DNA of 64,000 nt from Symbiodinium kawagutii. Its lineage: Eukaryota > Sar > Dinophyceae > Suessiales > Symbiodiniaceae. The stretch lies in the NCBI GenBank assembly GCA_009767595.1, contig VSDK01013769.1, positions 36,801 through 100,800 on the forward strand. Direction: 5' to 3'. Positions 1-13,600 of this stretch are shown here, one piece after another. Position numbers and translations under genes: made by a program. The notes under the pieces are model-generated. The model was not told the DNA's origin and ran no database searches. It was given only the letters and a program-made list of their open reading frames with translations. Position 1 is the stretch's first letter. Every line of letters begins with the position of its first letter.

Positions 1-1249
1 TTTTCCTGTTCATTTGCAGCAATTGCAAGCACAGCTCCTCATGGTTTTCTACCAAGACATCAGGATCAGCTACTAGAAATTTCTGCGACTCAGGACCACC
101 AGGACAACAATTCCTGAAAAGCTTCACAGCTGCCACCACATGCTGGTCTGTCATGGCTGCGCAAAAAAAAGTCGACTTTGAGGCTGAAAAATTGAAGCTG
201 TGAATCCAAGCTGGCTGATGAATTTCCTGCCATGTCACACTGCCACTGACACAACTGCAGCTGCAACCACTGACTGACTGTGCATTTCTTTCCAAAAAAA
301 ACATTCACACTCTGTTTTTGAAAAATTATCAAAAAAACAATTAGAGTTTTTGAAATTTTTGAAAATTTCTAAAAATATAAAAAAAGGTTTTTGAAAAAAA
401 GGTGGCTTCCTCACCATCCTCCCCTTGCCACCATGTAAAAAAATAAGCCCTAACTTTGAACAAGTAGAAAGGGTCTATTAAAAAAATAGACCCTAACTCT
501 TGAAAAAAAGTTAGGGTCTATTTTTCTTAAAAAAAAGGGTCTATTTTTTTAGGGTCTATTGGGGGTTCAGGGAGATCTGCAGATGTGAGGGTGTGAAGAT
601 CTAGATCTGCAGATGTGATGATGCGAAGATCTAGATCTGCAGATGTGATGATGTGAAGATGTTGATGTTGCTGATGTGATGATGTACAGATGTTGATATA
701 CGGCTGATTTTTTACGAAGAACCCTTCGCAGGCGCTCTCGGGAAAAATTGTTTCCAAAAAGCAGCGTGTCAAGCCGGCTAAACTTTCGGAACATGGGAAA
801 ACTTGGCGGCCTTGCGCGAAAATCATAGGAAAAAATAGAATCTAAAGTCATAAACAATTTCAAATTTCAAGGTATTTCTGGCCTCGCTTATTGCAAACAC
901 GAAGAGGTTGCAATTGTGCAATCAAACGCCAAAAATCGTTTGGTGTTCGATTTTTCAAACCAAGTTGACAATTTTTCATGGTGGAATGAAGGAGGCGCTA
1001 TTCAAGCGTTCATGTCAATTTTGAATGCTTGTAGCCATTGAAACGTTGCGTCATGGCACCGTTGGAATTTGGTCAGCTTAGTTTTAGCAACAAAATCAGA
1101 CTTGAAAATTGCGACGTTTCAACATCCTGCTATTACTACTATTGCGATCATTACCTGTATTCCTATCATTACTATTAGTGCAACTTTTGCTACTTCTCTA
1201 TCTTCTATTCGAACTATTATAATTTTTTTTCTTACTACTATTCCCAATA

Positions 1250-1511
1250 TTTCTATTACTACTAGTACTACTACTACTACTACTACTATTACTACTACTA
1301 CTACTGCTACTACTACTACTACTACTACTGCTACTAGTACTATTACTACTACTAATACTACTACCACTACTACTACTACTACTACTATTACTACTACTAC
1401 TACTACTACTACTATTACTACTACTACTACTACCACTACTACTACTACTACTACAACTACTACTACTACTACTACTATTACTACTACTACTATTACTACT
1501 ACTACTACTAT

Positions 1512-1564
<53 letters not shown>

Positions 1565-1565
1565 G

Positions 1566-1603
<38 letters not shown>

Positions 1604-1604
1604 G

Positions 1605-1651
<47 letters not shown>

Positions 1652-1682
1652 TTACTATTACTGCTCCTACTACTACTACTAT
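1250..1682. repeat. ACT trinucleotide microsatellite
   Basis: About 430 nt of near-pure ACT repeat with scattered ATT, AGT, GCT and CCA variants. All frames read as homopolymer-like protein (poly-Thr on +, poly-Val or poly-Ser on -), so the long ORFs here are artefacts of the repeat. Confidence 0.97.
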
Positions 1683-3088
1683 TATTATTTTTAGTATCAT
1701 TACTATTGCTATTGCTGCTACTAGTACAACTGCTATTGCTACAACAACGACTTCTATTATTACTATTCATCATGGCAACAACTAGTATTATGATACTAAT
1801 GTAAGAAGGAGAGTAGCGGTGGTAGCGGCGGCGTTTTACACTGTCAGAATGCACCCATTTAAGTGACATGTCAGATTGCATGTTGGGCATTTTTTCCAAT
1901 GAGTCAGACGGTCAACTCAAAAGATTTGACCAGAGTTTGATACGGAAAGATTGAAAACATGTCAAACAAATTGTTAAAGGCATGTGGGTAACATGTTTGA
2001 GATCAGAGATCAGGTTGGTCTCATTCGCAAATTGCAATAGACCAATTTCTTTTTAACAAACATGGTGTCACCACAGAGACTGTTGATGGTGAATAAAGAC
2101 ATGAATGGGCATCAATCGCAGGATCGTTGATAGCTCTTGTTAACCACATCGTGAGCCACAGTTCATTGCGTATCCAGGATTCACCATAGGAGCCTTCTAC
2201 CCCTCAAAATTGACCTGTCCAGCAAGAGTGCTGAGAATTTCTGGGTTTGTGAGCACAAACCCAATCTGGTCGGTGCAGCTATCGGTCCTCGCTGTTTCAG
2301 CTATCGGTTCAAGCATGGAATAACTTAGCCATCGACAATCAACATGGGACAACAGCAACAACTTGCAAGTAAGTCTCCCATGAAGCGCTAGGAAGTGTTG
2401 CGAAAAGTCATACCATCCCTAAATTTGATCGTAAGTTCTTGCCCGGCGACGATGGTGCCCAGTTGTTTTTGATCAATCCTCGAGAGTCTGGTCGAGGCGC
2501 CGGCGTGTCACCCTTTCTGTTGCGAGCCATTCTGAATTGGAGAAGTTCTACCATTCTACCTTTATCATCCTTCATCATTCATCAACCACTCATGTCCACC
2601 ACGTCATCATGATTCTTGAATAGAAGATTGCATCTGCTTCCATCACACTTGCTTCAACGTGGCTTCAACCATTGACCCGCTGCCAGGTACACTCTTCCAG
2701 TGTGACCGCAGGTGTTCATGGAAAAGATCTTGAATTGGAGTAGTCTGCAGCTTAGTGGCTAGATGATGATTTCAGGTGTTTGGTTTCTGCAGCAATTCAC
2801 TTCAGATTTTGCAACTTTAAAATCTTCAGACGTAACGTATCGAATCAAGTCTCTGGAACGCATGGCCACCTCGCGTCAGGAGAGGACACTGATGTTTCGC
2901 TGTCTCCCAAAAGGCATCTTTGACAGCTGCAAATGAAAACAATGTCCAAGTCTTCAAAGTTCGCAGAGGAGGAACCTTCAGGAATGGCAGAACGCAGAAA
3001 ACATAGGGTCAAATAGTGGTTTTGCTCAGAAAATCGTGCATTGTTGCAGTTACTCTGTGTGAGGCAAAGTTGACGATTGCAGATGTGG

Positions 3089-3167
3089 GAGTTTCTCAAA
3101 AATGGGAACCCCCAAAATTGATGGTTTATCAGTGTCTATAAGATTGTGATTTAGAGAAACCACCATG
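3089..3167. mobile_element. Short palindromic element (MITE/introner-like), copy 1
   Basis: The left end reads GTTTCTCAAAAATGGGAACC and the right end reads AGAGAAACCACC, so the ends are inverted copies of each other. About 80 nt in total, with no coding capacity. It belongs to the dispersed family described in the findings. Confidence 0.6.
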
Positions 3168-3936
3168 CTGTGCAGTCTTCGTGGCATCCGTGACGGAATC
3201 AAAACGTCCTGGAACTCGCCGGGGGTGTGCTTCTTTGCCTTTGCTTGAGACTCAGCTACTGTGGGTTGCCAGGGGTTGCCAAGGACGAAAGGGAGGTAAA
3301 TCCTTGTTTCAAGGGATTTTTTTTCTTACATGAGGAACGAGGTGTCCAATGATTACAGCAGTCAGACAGTATGTAAACACAGAACCGCAGTACATCCTGT
3401 ATAAGCTGCTGAGAATCCACAGGGAAGACCACCACCCAAGCCGAATCCAGGGCCGTCGGTCAATGTTCTAGAAGTAATGTGCCACAATTGTGACTCCTGG
3501 ATGGTTACCCACGGGTATCCCAAGGCCATTCATTTGGAGTGTCCAGATGGCCACGGCAGTACCCCATACCATTCAGGAACGTGGTCGTTGTCGTCATCGT
3601 TGTCATCGTTTTCGTCCACCCTGTGACTGACAGTAGTTGTTGTCGTCGTTGTTCTCATCGTCGTGATAGTCGTTGCTCTTGCATTTCGGCTGCTGTTGTT
3701 GTCCATCTTTGTGGTTGCGACACTGGGGCATCCCCACTTCGACAGTTCCCCAATATGAGCTGAGCATTTATGAACCCCTACAGAGAGTGGTACCCTGGTT
3801 CACAAACCAGTTGAGAGTCTTATCAGTCCATCAATCATCAACCAGCAACTGTCACCCTAGTTGATCCACTTCGCTAACTGGGGGAGGCCACCACTGGCCC
3901 CAGCCCATCCTTGCATCATTGGCCATCTATGCCAGC

Positions 3937-4242
3937 CGAGGTGTTGGGGGGAGCCCTGCTGATCTGTGCGGTCAGTGCCCAAGCAGAGATGGTGAGCATG
4001 GTTCTCCAGCCAAAATTGCAGGCTTCCCAGTCGGTGGTTTCTCAAGCCGTAGGGGACCCCCCAAAAAGGAAGGTTTATGAACCATTTATCGAGGTGTTGG
4101 GGGGAGCCCTGCTGATCTGTGCGGTCAGTGCCCAAGCAGAGATGGTGAGCATGGTTCTCCAGCCAAAATTGCAGGCTTCCCAGTCGGTGGTTTCTCAAGC
4201 CGTAGGGGACCCCCCAAAAGGGATGGTTTATGAACCATTTAT
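3937..4242. repeat. 153-bp tandem duplication
   Basis: A unit starting CGAGGTGTTGGGGGG at 3937 is repeated at 4090 with very few differences. Each copy ends with the left end of the palindromic element (GGTGGTTTCTCAAGCCGTAG). Near identity implies a recent duplication. The ORFs on both strands here simply repeat with the unit and are not considered genes. Confidence 0.9.
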
Positions 4243-4293
4243 AGTAAGAAACCATCCGTTCTTGGGGTCCCCGATGGCTTGCGAAACCACCAA
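4180..4293. mobile_element. Short palindromic element (MITE/introner-like), copy 2
   Basis: A complete copy with clear terminal inverted repeats: the left end is GGTGGTTTCTCAAGCCGTAG followed by GGGACCCC, and the right end is GGGGTCCCCGATGGCTTGCG followed by AAACCACC. A partial copy of the left end lies 153 bp upstream because of the tandem duplication. It sits about 390 nt upstream of the first recognised glycosidase exon. Confidence 0.75.
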
Positions 4294-4683
4294 GTAGACA
4301 TGGACAGCTCACCACTGAGGTCAGATCCCACCACAACTAGACCTATGATGCTTGAAACTCCACAGATCCCATGAATTCCAGCATCAACTGCCAGGTCCAA
4401 GCTCATCCAACCAAGATTGACTGTGACAGCCATCATCAAGCATCATGATCAAATTATCATCAGCCATGAGCTACGTCTAACCAGTACAAACCAGCATTTA
4501 AAGGATATGGACCTTGCTTATTCACCGTTAATTACCAACCATCAACCGTTGTTAACCAGATATCAATCTTTAGTAGTCATCAAGTAGACACGATCAAAGC
4601 ATCATCACCCATGTCTAACTATTATTAACCATTACTTGACCATCATAAGCCACGATCACATCGCCATTACATGCCATTCGAAG

Positions 4684-7600
4684 GTCTGCGCCCCACGGGC
4701 TGCTTCCGCTGTCAGTAACAACTACGCCCGGGCCCGCAGTGACGCCACCCCCCTGCTTCATGGTTAGTGACGACCATAGCAGGTGTTGGGTTCATGGAGA
4801 TTGGTACATGGGAGATTGGCTTAAGAAAGCATCCATTTTTGATGGTAAATCAAGGGGCTCTGATGAAAATAAATGGAATTGCTGGTGGTTGTATTGGCCA
4901 AAAAATGGGTTTTTTCAAAGGGCCTTGGGACCAACAAACGGAGTGATGAGTGATATTTGGGCTGGTTTCTATCCGGTTCATTCTTGGAGTTGGTCGGGAC
5001 ACCAGGATTGGAAACTATGAGCAGTACGGACCATTCTCAACATTCTCAACATTCTCAACCAGCATGAACCAGTATCAAGCCATAGTAGGCATCATCAAGT
5101 TGTGTTAGACATCACCAATGACAACCATCATGAACCAGCAATGCCGGGTTCTTCAAAAAAAACGCCATCCTGAAAAAGCAACAAATGGAAATTGTCAAAC
5201 CCCCGGGCCTTCTTCAATGTTGATGGAGTTTCGAGGCTTCTGCCGGCCTTCAAAAAACACAGCCATGTATGTCCTGACTTGGGGCAGCTGTACCCATAAA
5301 CATAGAAATCGGGGTGCAAGGGGTTGCCATTGTCTTTGCGCTGCTTTGTCCCGGATGGCTGTTGTTTTTGAAGAACCCGGTAATAATCAACAACCAACAA
5401 CAACGATCATCAAGCAGGAAGTATACTCATGAACCATCATTAACCATCGTTAATCAGCTTAACCTGGCCAAATCGTTCCGGCTTGGTAGCAAAACCATCG
5501 CTAGCTTAACCAATATGGTTTTTGCTGGCTATCCCTAGCTTAGCCATAGTGGTTAAGTAGCGTTATGATTGCCACTGGCAGCCAATTGTTCCGACGTTGC
5601 TTGAGGTTATCAGACACTCTTTTGTGGGTCTGGGCCTCGGCTAAGCCATGCTTGTGGCCAGGGCGGATCATGGTCTAGCCATCATGAATCATGAAAATCG
5701 TATGATTCCGGTGATCAAACCATTGGCTGGTAGATTGCTAGGGATTGGCCATAACCATGATGAATGGGTATCAGTACCCAACATTCCCATGTTTTCTGAC
5801 GGTTGAGTCGTGATTATCAACTTGTGAATCACGGCCGGTTGATTTGGCCTGTAAGTGCTGACAACTCATGCTGTCACTTCAGCGAAGCCCAAAACTCTGC
5901 TGTGAGGCGATGACTTCTTTACGCATTGGTCGTTCTTCGACGGCCCTGATCCCACGCATGGAACCGCCGGGTGCCGCGGAACTTCCGAAGCCTTGCCGAG
6001 AAGACGCTGGGCAGACACGGAACGAACGGCAGCGTCCGAGGTGGCCTACGTCACATTTGAAGAGGCCAGAAGCAGAGGCGGACAGCGACAGTTGCGGTGG
6101 TTTCCATGCGTCTGTGGATGGTTTGTCATGATCACCGATGGTTCTAATGGAATGGTGCAGGACCCATGGTCCATGATTCTCATGTCAGCCATGTAGCGGA
6201 ACGGATCACTGAATCACTAAGGGTCTGACAAACCTGTTCGACTGTTGCAGGTTTAATTTCTGCATCATTCGACCGCGTCTACATGGGTGTGGACGCAACG
6301 GAGGCCAATTCGCCTTGTTGGATGTGTCAGTCTTGCAATGAATGTGTACAACGGGGGACCGAGCGATATATGGATAAACCACCTTGCTGGTGCGCTACGG
6401 CCAGTGTGGAGAATGAACTGCTGGATCTACGGCCTTGCTGTACGTCATTTGCTCTACCAGGTCCTGAGCGGTTCCCAAGGGCGCAAAGCGGCAGCTTGGC
6501 TGAAGCAGTTGCCTTGATGCATCCTGTGCAGACCATGGATCAACAGCCGGACCATCAGAGGTGATGATCGTTGACGACCTATGGTCATTCTGATAAGCCA
6601 TGATGGGCATCTCAATCATCCATGTACAATCTCAATGATTTTGTAACGAGAATAACGAGACTTGAGGCAGCCCGAAGATTTGCTAGTTTAGTCTGCCCTG
6701 ACCCAGTTTCTGCATCAAACCTGCACCTCTTGGAGTCTTTTCCTTCACTAGTGCACTCCCAAATTGCTGGGTGTGGATAACTTGAGGGGCCACCCCCAGG
6801 CAACCAGTGGATATGCCTTTGTTGCGGCCTTTCAACATCCACCTTTGTGACCCTCAATTATTAACCAACATAATATGCTTCACCATGATGCACCAACATG
6901 AACCAACACATGGCAGACGGCCGGGCTGCCACTAGAGCTGTGGGGCCCTGTCCCTGGGGCACTTGCGGCCCGTGGGGTTTGTGACACTGCGGAGGTTCGG
7001 CTGGAGTCGAATGAGTGGTTCAAAGATGGCCTCTTCATTCTGGACCTCGACCATGTCATGTGCTTAGCATCGCCATGGTCAAAGTACCAGCTATGCCCCT
7101 CTCCATCCAGCTTGTCTTTCTTCTATGAATCTCCAAATGTGCAAAATCTCTATTTGAATCTCTACTGTAAATCTCTGTCAGCATCCATAAGCATCCATAC
7201 TGCAGAAGACATGTCTGTTGAACCTCATGAAGTTCCAGGTGCCGCCAGCGTTCCGCTGCCAGGCGCCGATCGCCTGTGGAGCCTGGCCGGCGTTTTGGAT
7301 GTATGGCGAGGCTGGGAAGGGCGGGCAGTGGGGTTCACCAAGGGCTGATCACGTCACCACCGGAGTTGACCACGTCTGTTTGGGGAGTAGAAACTCAGGT
7401 TTGGGTCTACTTCTTTAGGGAGTTGACCATGAACAGAGCCATAGTTTCTGTCAGTTTGCTAGGAGAACATGGGAGAACGATGGCTGTGTTCGCATGATTA
7501 GCAGACTTTGTTAGTGACAGGACCCACCCCGTCGCAACTGCCACCGAGTGCTGCCAGGACTCTCAGCATGTCTTGCTCTCAGCGTCGAAGTTGACGAGGA

Positions 7601-10600
7601 GGGAAGTCTCAAAGCAGTGCTATCCCATTCCCCAGTAAGCAGTATCCCGGCATCCCATTCTACTTAACAGACTTAGCAGCTGTTGTTTGTGCTTGCCTTG
7701 GTTTTGGTTTGATCTCTGCGGAAATGCTGAGGCATGGCCTCGATGGGGCGAGTATGACATCCTGGAAGCTGTGCACAACCAAACCTTCGCTACAACAACG
7801 CTGCACACGCGGGCCAATTGTGTGCCTTGGGCCACCAGGGATGGACATGGCCGTGGTGTTGCTGCAGATGTCAGTTGTTTGGTTGTGGTTTTGGGGATAC
7901 GAGATCGCTCACTTCGTTGCAGTGAGAAAGTTCACATCAGCAGCTGGTTGCTCGAACATGTGTTGGAACACAGAACATATGGTGCACCCCATGTTGCCTG
8001 TGAATGGCATCAGGACAAACACTTCTTCCAACTGAGCCAGTGAGCCATTTGCTCAGCTGTATGTGAATCAACAATTGGCTGATAAGTGTCCACCATAAAT
8101 GGTTTGCTCAAGCATTATGAAGCATTAGATTATGATTATATAAGTATGATTTATGATTTATTCAATACATTATATGATCATTAGAATACAATTAATTGTT
8201 GGTCATCATCCAATAGATCATAATGAATTGAATTGCCCAATAATCGAATGCTCATTAATACACAATCATTGATTATGAAGTATTAACTGCCCAGGGTAAA
8301 TTCATTGATCAACACACTTCTGAAGCAGATCGCGCCAAACTCCCGGCGTCGCGAAGCATTAAGTATCATTTGGGGGTTTCTCAAGCCATAGGGGACCCCA
8401 AAGTTATGGTTGGTTTTTCATTATAGATGACTAATAAAATGGATGATGACTGCAGGTACCCCTGTGACTTGAGAAACCATCATTTCCTGAGCATCAGCTA
8501 GTATTCAACCATTGTCAGCTGCTATTATCAAGTCCTGTTGCTCCGATGCCAAGCGCCTGATCAGGACCAGCGCAGCATCAGCAAGGGCATGGACTTTTCT
8601 GGCTCCGCCTGGGCCGACGATCAGCGTGGCGGTCCCGCCAAGAACTGCTGGGTCCATGTCCGGGCCCCGGGGAGCCGCTGAGGGAAGGTGGACATGGGGC
8701 CTGTTCGAATGATGGCAAATGATTGTTGATCATAACCCAGACAAGAATGGCCAGATCAATCATAATCACAATCATGATAATGATACTTAATGAATCAATG
8801 ATGGTTAATGATGGTTAGACCATGATTGACAGAGATGATCAGCAACCACCCAAAGCTGCAGTCAGTACCAAGCTGCGAGGGTGCCAAGCAGCGGGCTGAG
8901 GCCCCAAACGAGTTCTCCAACCAGGGTTGTGGCCAGAAGCAGTGGGAATCTCAGCATGGGAACCAGTTGGGAACAGCTCGAACCTCATCATTCTGCACGT
9001 GTGGAAGCCACCCACATTCTTCGGGGGATACTTTGACTCAGGCTCCTTACTCTGCATGGTTATCCATCAACAGCTTGTGGATTTTTGGTGTCCACCAACA
9101 ATGTGCTCCCAAGAAATGCTGGTTTTCCAATGAAAAGTTGGCACTGTTGAACTTGGAACAGCCGCTTTGTCGGATGTAGATAGGCATTGCTTTCAAGTTA
9201 CTGCTGCACGAGATTTGCGTTGAAAAGCCATAAGCAATGCAGTGAACTGGTGGTTTGTCGCACAAATTTTCTTCGCTGAAAGCGAGTGTGAGACCTTGAT
9301 CGGAAACAAAACCCTACTTGATCGATGTATGCTGGCAGCCTGCTATTATTTGGTGATGGACCTGTCTTTTCCATGTGACAATCATCATTTGGTATGGCAA
9401 TCCAGTTCAACACACCAATTAGGATATGGTAGCAGTGGGTTTTCACCACTCAGTTGTGGGGCACTGAGGCCTGAGGGATCTTGGGGAACAGCTCTGAATC
9501 AGGCGCAGAGATTGTCACCCGAATCAGGTCACATCACAGGAGGAAGTTTGACGCCTGAAGAGTTGGCGGTCTATCCATAGATGGGAGTGGTCTAAGCATG
9601 GGGAGACAAGCTCAGCTCGTGAAACAGTTGTATTTTTGTCTGTGATTTCTTGGGATGATGAGTATTGCCATAAACAGGGACTTCAAGTTTTTATCACCAT
9701 TGGAATGGGGACAGAAAGAATGCCAGATAGAACATATTAAGTGTCAGAACAAATGTCACGTTCAGTGTCAGATGGAATGCAAGATAGAATGCAAGATAGG
9801 ATGTCATACCTGATGTCAGAAAGAATGGCAACTGAAATGTAAGAAGGTATGTCAGCTTAATGCCAGATGGAATGGTAGATGGAATGCCAGCCAGATAGAA
9901 TGTCAGGTACAATGTGAGATAGAATGCTATGTAGAATGTAAGATGAATACTAGATGTTCGTTTTTTTTGTGCGATGCAGAATGTCAAACCTGCTGACACT
10001 GTTTACATATATTCGGGCATAAGTTGACGTACATTGCAGAAACAAGGCCAGTTTACATGTCAGAATAAATTTCAGTATGCATGCCGGAATGTATGTCAGA
10101 ATGCATGCCTTGATATCTTAAGAATATTTTCAGAATATATGCCGTATCAATGGTCAGAATAGCTTTCAGAAATTTTCGGAATGTCATACTTCATGTCATG
10201 GTGGGGGATGACCGGAAGCCAAGTATTTGTTTCCAACGACTGATTTACCCATCATCACAAGTGGTAATCGTTGGAAATTGTTGTTTTTCCAAACTATCAT
10301 CCACCATCATTTGGTGAATCATTCATTCCATCGCTAGTCTACCTTAGTCACCACTTCAGCCATCACTATAAAAAGAACCATCAATTGGCAAGTGGATATG
10401 ATGCACATTAGTTATCACCAGTCAACAGAAAGTCTCATGGCCACTAGTCCACTAGTCTCAGGGTGCCTGGCTTCTCCACCACGAAAGTATCAGCAAACAC
10501 ATCCAGCAGTCCACCAGTGCCATGATCAACTCGCATCAACTCGCCATTGATCTACGATGAGCCAGGCGGGTGGTGGCACCTGGGCTGCCGAGTGGGACCC

Positions 10601-13600
10601 TGACCGACGAAAGATTCGCGGGGGCGCCAAGGGCGGAGCGCGGAACAGTGGGAGCCGGACATGTCAGCTGCAATGGTTGATGGTGATGGCTGATGATGGT
10701 CATGGTATGGTTAGTGTTCATGGCTGATTATGGTGATATGATTCATCCGTACATCCTGGTGATTGCAGTGGTGAAATGATGGTAGGAGCTGGTGAATCTG
10801 GTTGTTGAGGGTTATGTGCGACCATTGTTAGTGGGTAGATGATGAGAACAACAGTGGCTAACAAGAAACAAAAGTGGTATAGAATGGTTGATGATGGATA
10901 CTAATTGAGAGACCTCAAAAAAGGTCCGGCTTCATAGCCAGTATTCGGATGGAATAGCAAGCTGGACTCCCAAAGACGAAGCCTTCGCCAAACCTGTCAA
11001 ATTTTAAACTACGGAGCTGGACCCCGAAAAACGAAGCCTTGGAAGATAGTCAATTTTTTGGTTTATTTGTGCTGGAGGGTGCCTTTGATGAATATTTTTT
11101 GCAAGTGTAAGAGATATAAATGGACAAGGCAGGTTACAACCAACTGTTTCTTACAGTAACAGTCAGCAGTAATCATGACCAAATGATAGTTTCTTAAGAT
11201 CAAGATGTACGAATCATTTCCAGTGATAAACCAAGAAACCAATGTTTATATTTTGGGTTCCCTTTTTGTAAGTACCCATTAAATCACCAATTAAAGCACC
11301 CAATTTTGAAGCAGTATAAACTGCTGTTGGTTCCCAGACGTCATCATGTCCACCTGCTGACACTCAGCGGCTCCCAGAGTTGATTTCGCCCAGGGACATG
11401 GTTCTTCCGCAGGGGACAGGACTTCTGTCATCAGTCGCCTTGGATTCTAGTCGAAATGGCCAGACATGTCAGTAGCAGTATCCCTTTCTGTAGCATTATC
11501 AGTATCAGTTGTAAGAATAGTAGCAGTAGTAGTTGTAGTTGTGGTTGTGGTTGTAGTTGTAGTGGTAGTTGTAGTTGTAGTTGTAGTGGTAGTTGGTTGT
11601 GTTGTTGGTTTTGTTGTTGGTGTTGTTGCTGCTATTGCGGCACCAAACAAAATCTATCCCGTGACTTTCGCAGGAGCCGCTGGACCTGCTACGCAAAGCG
11701 CCGAAGTGCGGGTCCTCGGCGTTGCGTTTCCGCTCGAAGTACGATGACTTTGTCCATGGTGGCACCTACCAAGCATCCCTATCAGCATCCCTGTCAGTAG
11801 GNNNNNNNNNNTAGGGAAAGTCAGAATTTTGGACACAGCCATTTTTGGACCCAGATGGCTACATTTGGTCAGTGGTCGATTTTCATGATTTGAAGACTGA
11901 TTTTGTACAATTGCTATTTGTAGACTATGGAATCACGCAACACACCCTTTGAGGAATTCCTCATGGTTATGATCACTCTGCCACTACTCACATGAAGCAT
12001 GGGTTCCTTCCATGCGATTCCCGGTGATGCCAAGTCCGGACACCTGGGGAATGCCAACCTCTTTCTTCACGCTGCATTCCAAGTATTGCAGTCCTTAGCT
12101 CAGTGGGATGGCTGACCAAGTTGTGAGATCCTTTGGAGTACCAAGCCATCGCTGAGAAATCTGTGGCCATTTTACCGAAGCCACAGCTTTGGTCGGAGCC
12201 TAGCTGTGCCGCTCTTTGTGTGATCTTTGGCAGTGAGAAACATGCGGCCGAGTTTGTCCAAGATTGTCCAAATACATGGGAGTTGTAGATACCTTGCAGG
12301 CATTCTTCCGAACTTGATCCTTCTAGCACAACTTTCAAGGAGAATGTTCCCCGCAAGATGAAGCTAAAGAAGCTAAAACCCTGGCATAGACATGGATTCA
12401 TCGGTGGGTACCATGCTGCACCACTTGGTACTGTCCAGGCCCTGAACACTTCCAGCACATGCGACCGGACACCCAAGGGAGCTCAAGGGACAGCACGGGA
12501 GAGGTCTTCGAGCTGAAATCGTGGTGACCTTGATTGAAGGTTTACAATCAATACTTTTGAACCATGGCAACTGGCAATGGAAGAAATGATATGGAACATT
12601 CATGTTGTTAATTTCGTTTATAACCACACCATACCAGCTAGCAAGATCAAAGTAATGATCAAATTAAATACTTTTAATATAGATCTGTGACAGTACGAAA
12701 TGTAATATAGTCTAACAGATCAAATTACCAACTGGCAATGGAAGAACCCAGCCATTCATGATAAACTTCCGCTGTCTCAGTCGAACAATCTACCTGTGCC
12801 AAGGACTGGTCTTTGATACCACCTTTTGCGGAGACTACGGCGCAAAGCTGAGATGCACGGCCGAGCCTCTGGTTGTTGATCCTGTGACCAGGGCCTCGGA
12901 GGCCCAATGAGTTTGGCTCACAGGCCGGCTCAGGGTTCACCGCGTAAGCGGCGACTCGTGTAACAAAGGGGTTCCTTTGGCAGCCACCATCCAGCAACAT
13001 CAACCATTGCGAAGCATCAACGAACCATCATTCACCATAATTTTCATCCTAAGATAACCCTAAGTTTACCATACATTTTCAGAAGTTACCATAGGTTTGC
13101 CATAGGTCTACCATAGGTCTACCATAGGTTTCCCATACGTTTAACCTGCTTGATGGAGCCACCACTGACCCATCAACCTGCGGCCGAGGTGATCCCACCT
13201 TCTTCAGCAACTGTCCTTCTGCAGGCGAGGACCTGGCGCAACGGCGCTTGCGTGGCATAGCGCGGCCCGGTTGCGCCAGGTATGTCGTGCCACGACTACG
13301 TGCAGAAGAATCCGCATGTTGGGGCCTTGGATGTTGCCAGATCTGCCGGTTCTGCCGGCCGGGTGTTTGAAAGGGGCGTTTTCAGCATCATAGGCTGGTT
13401 CTTCCAGCTGGTGATGTTGGGAGTGGGCCCATTTTACAGCTTTGTAGCTGATTAGCAGAGGTTCATGCTCCTTGATGATGGGTTGATGATTGGTCATTGT
13501 GAATTGCTTGGTTATGATCACAAGTGAACATCCATTCACCATCACTGAAGAGTTACTTAACCATCAACTAACCATCCTTAACTATCATGTTCAAGAAATG

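Larger units (their letters stand above)
1..4683. other. Left flank without an identifiable gene
   Basis: I see no convincing exon here. The stretch holds A/T-rich spacer with a GGGTCTATTTTTTT-type repeat (about 460-560), a direct repeat of AGATCTGCAGATGTGATGATG (about 570-660), a long ACT microsatellite, a palindromic element and a 153-bp tandem duplication, each listed separately. Two good-looking GTAAGT donors (2368 and 2429) follow short open stretches, and the first missing exon of the downstream glycosidase gene could lie here, but nothing with a signal peptide in the right phase could be recognised. Confidence 0.5.

Noticed and set aside
1069-1899. Long ORFs on both strands (poly-Thr, poly-Val, poly-Ser)
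   Set aside because: They are translations of the ACT microsatellite; every frame stays open for the same reason.
3539-3864. ORF with a VVVVVIVVIVFV stretch, considered as a signal-peptide exon for the GH16 gene
   Set aside because: The hydrophobic run comes from a GTCGTT/ATCGTT simple repeat and no phase-compatible donor follows.
3857-4336. 159-codon minus-strand ORF with an internal repeat
   Set aside because: It follows the 153-bp tandem duplication and covers part of the palindromic element; no conserved motif.
9694-9999. 101-codon minus-strand ORF rich in FYL (membrane-like)
   Set aside because: Translation of the GAATGTCAGATA minisatellite.
10566-10740. Alternative frames after AAGATTCGC in the GH16 exon (readings with QWEPDM or FAGAPRAER)
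   Set aside because: They would require a frameshift, whereas the GC donor at 10638 keeps phase with the exon at 11674. I kept the phase-consistent model but flag the exon end as uncertain.
13225-13317. In-frame TAG at 13258 suggesting a GH16 pseudogene
   Set aside because: An acceptor AG at 13278-13279 starts the exon after the stop and restores the phase required by the preceding exon, so the TAG is intronic in the better model.
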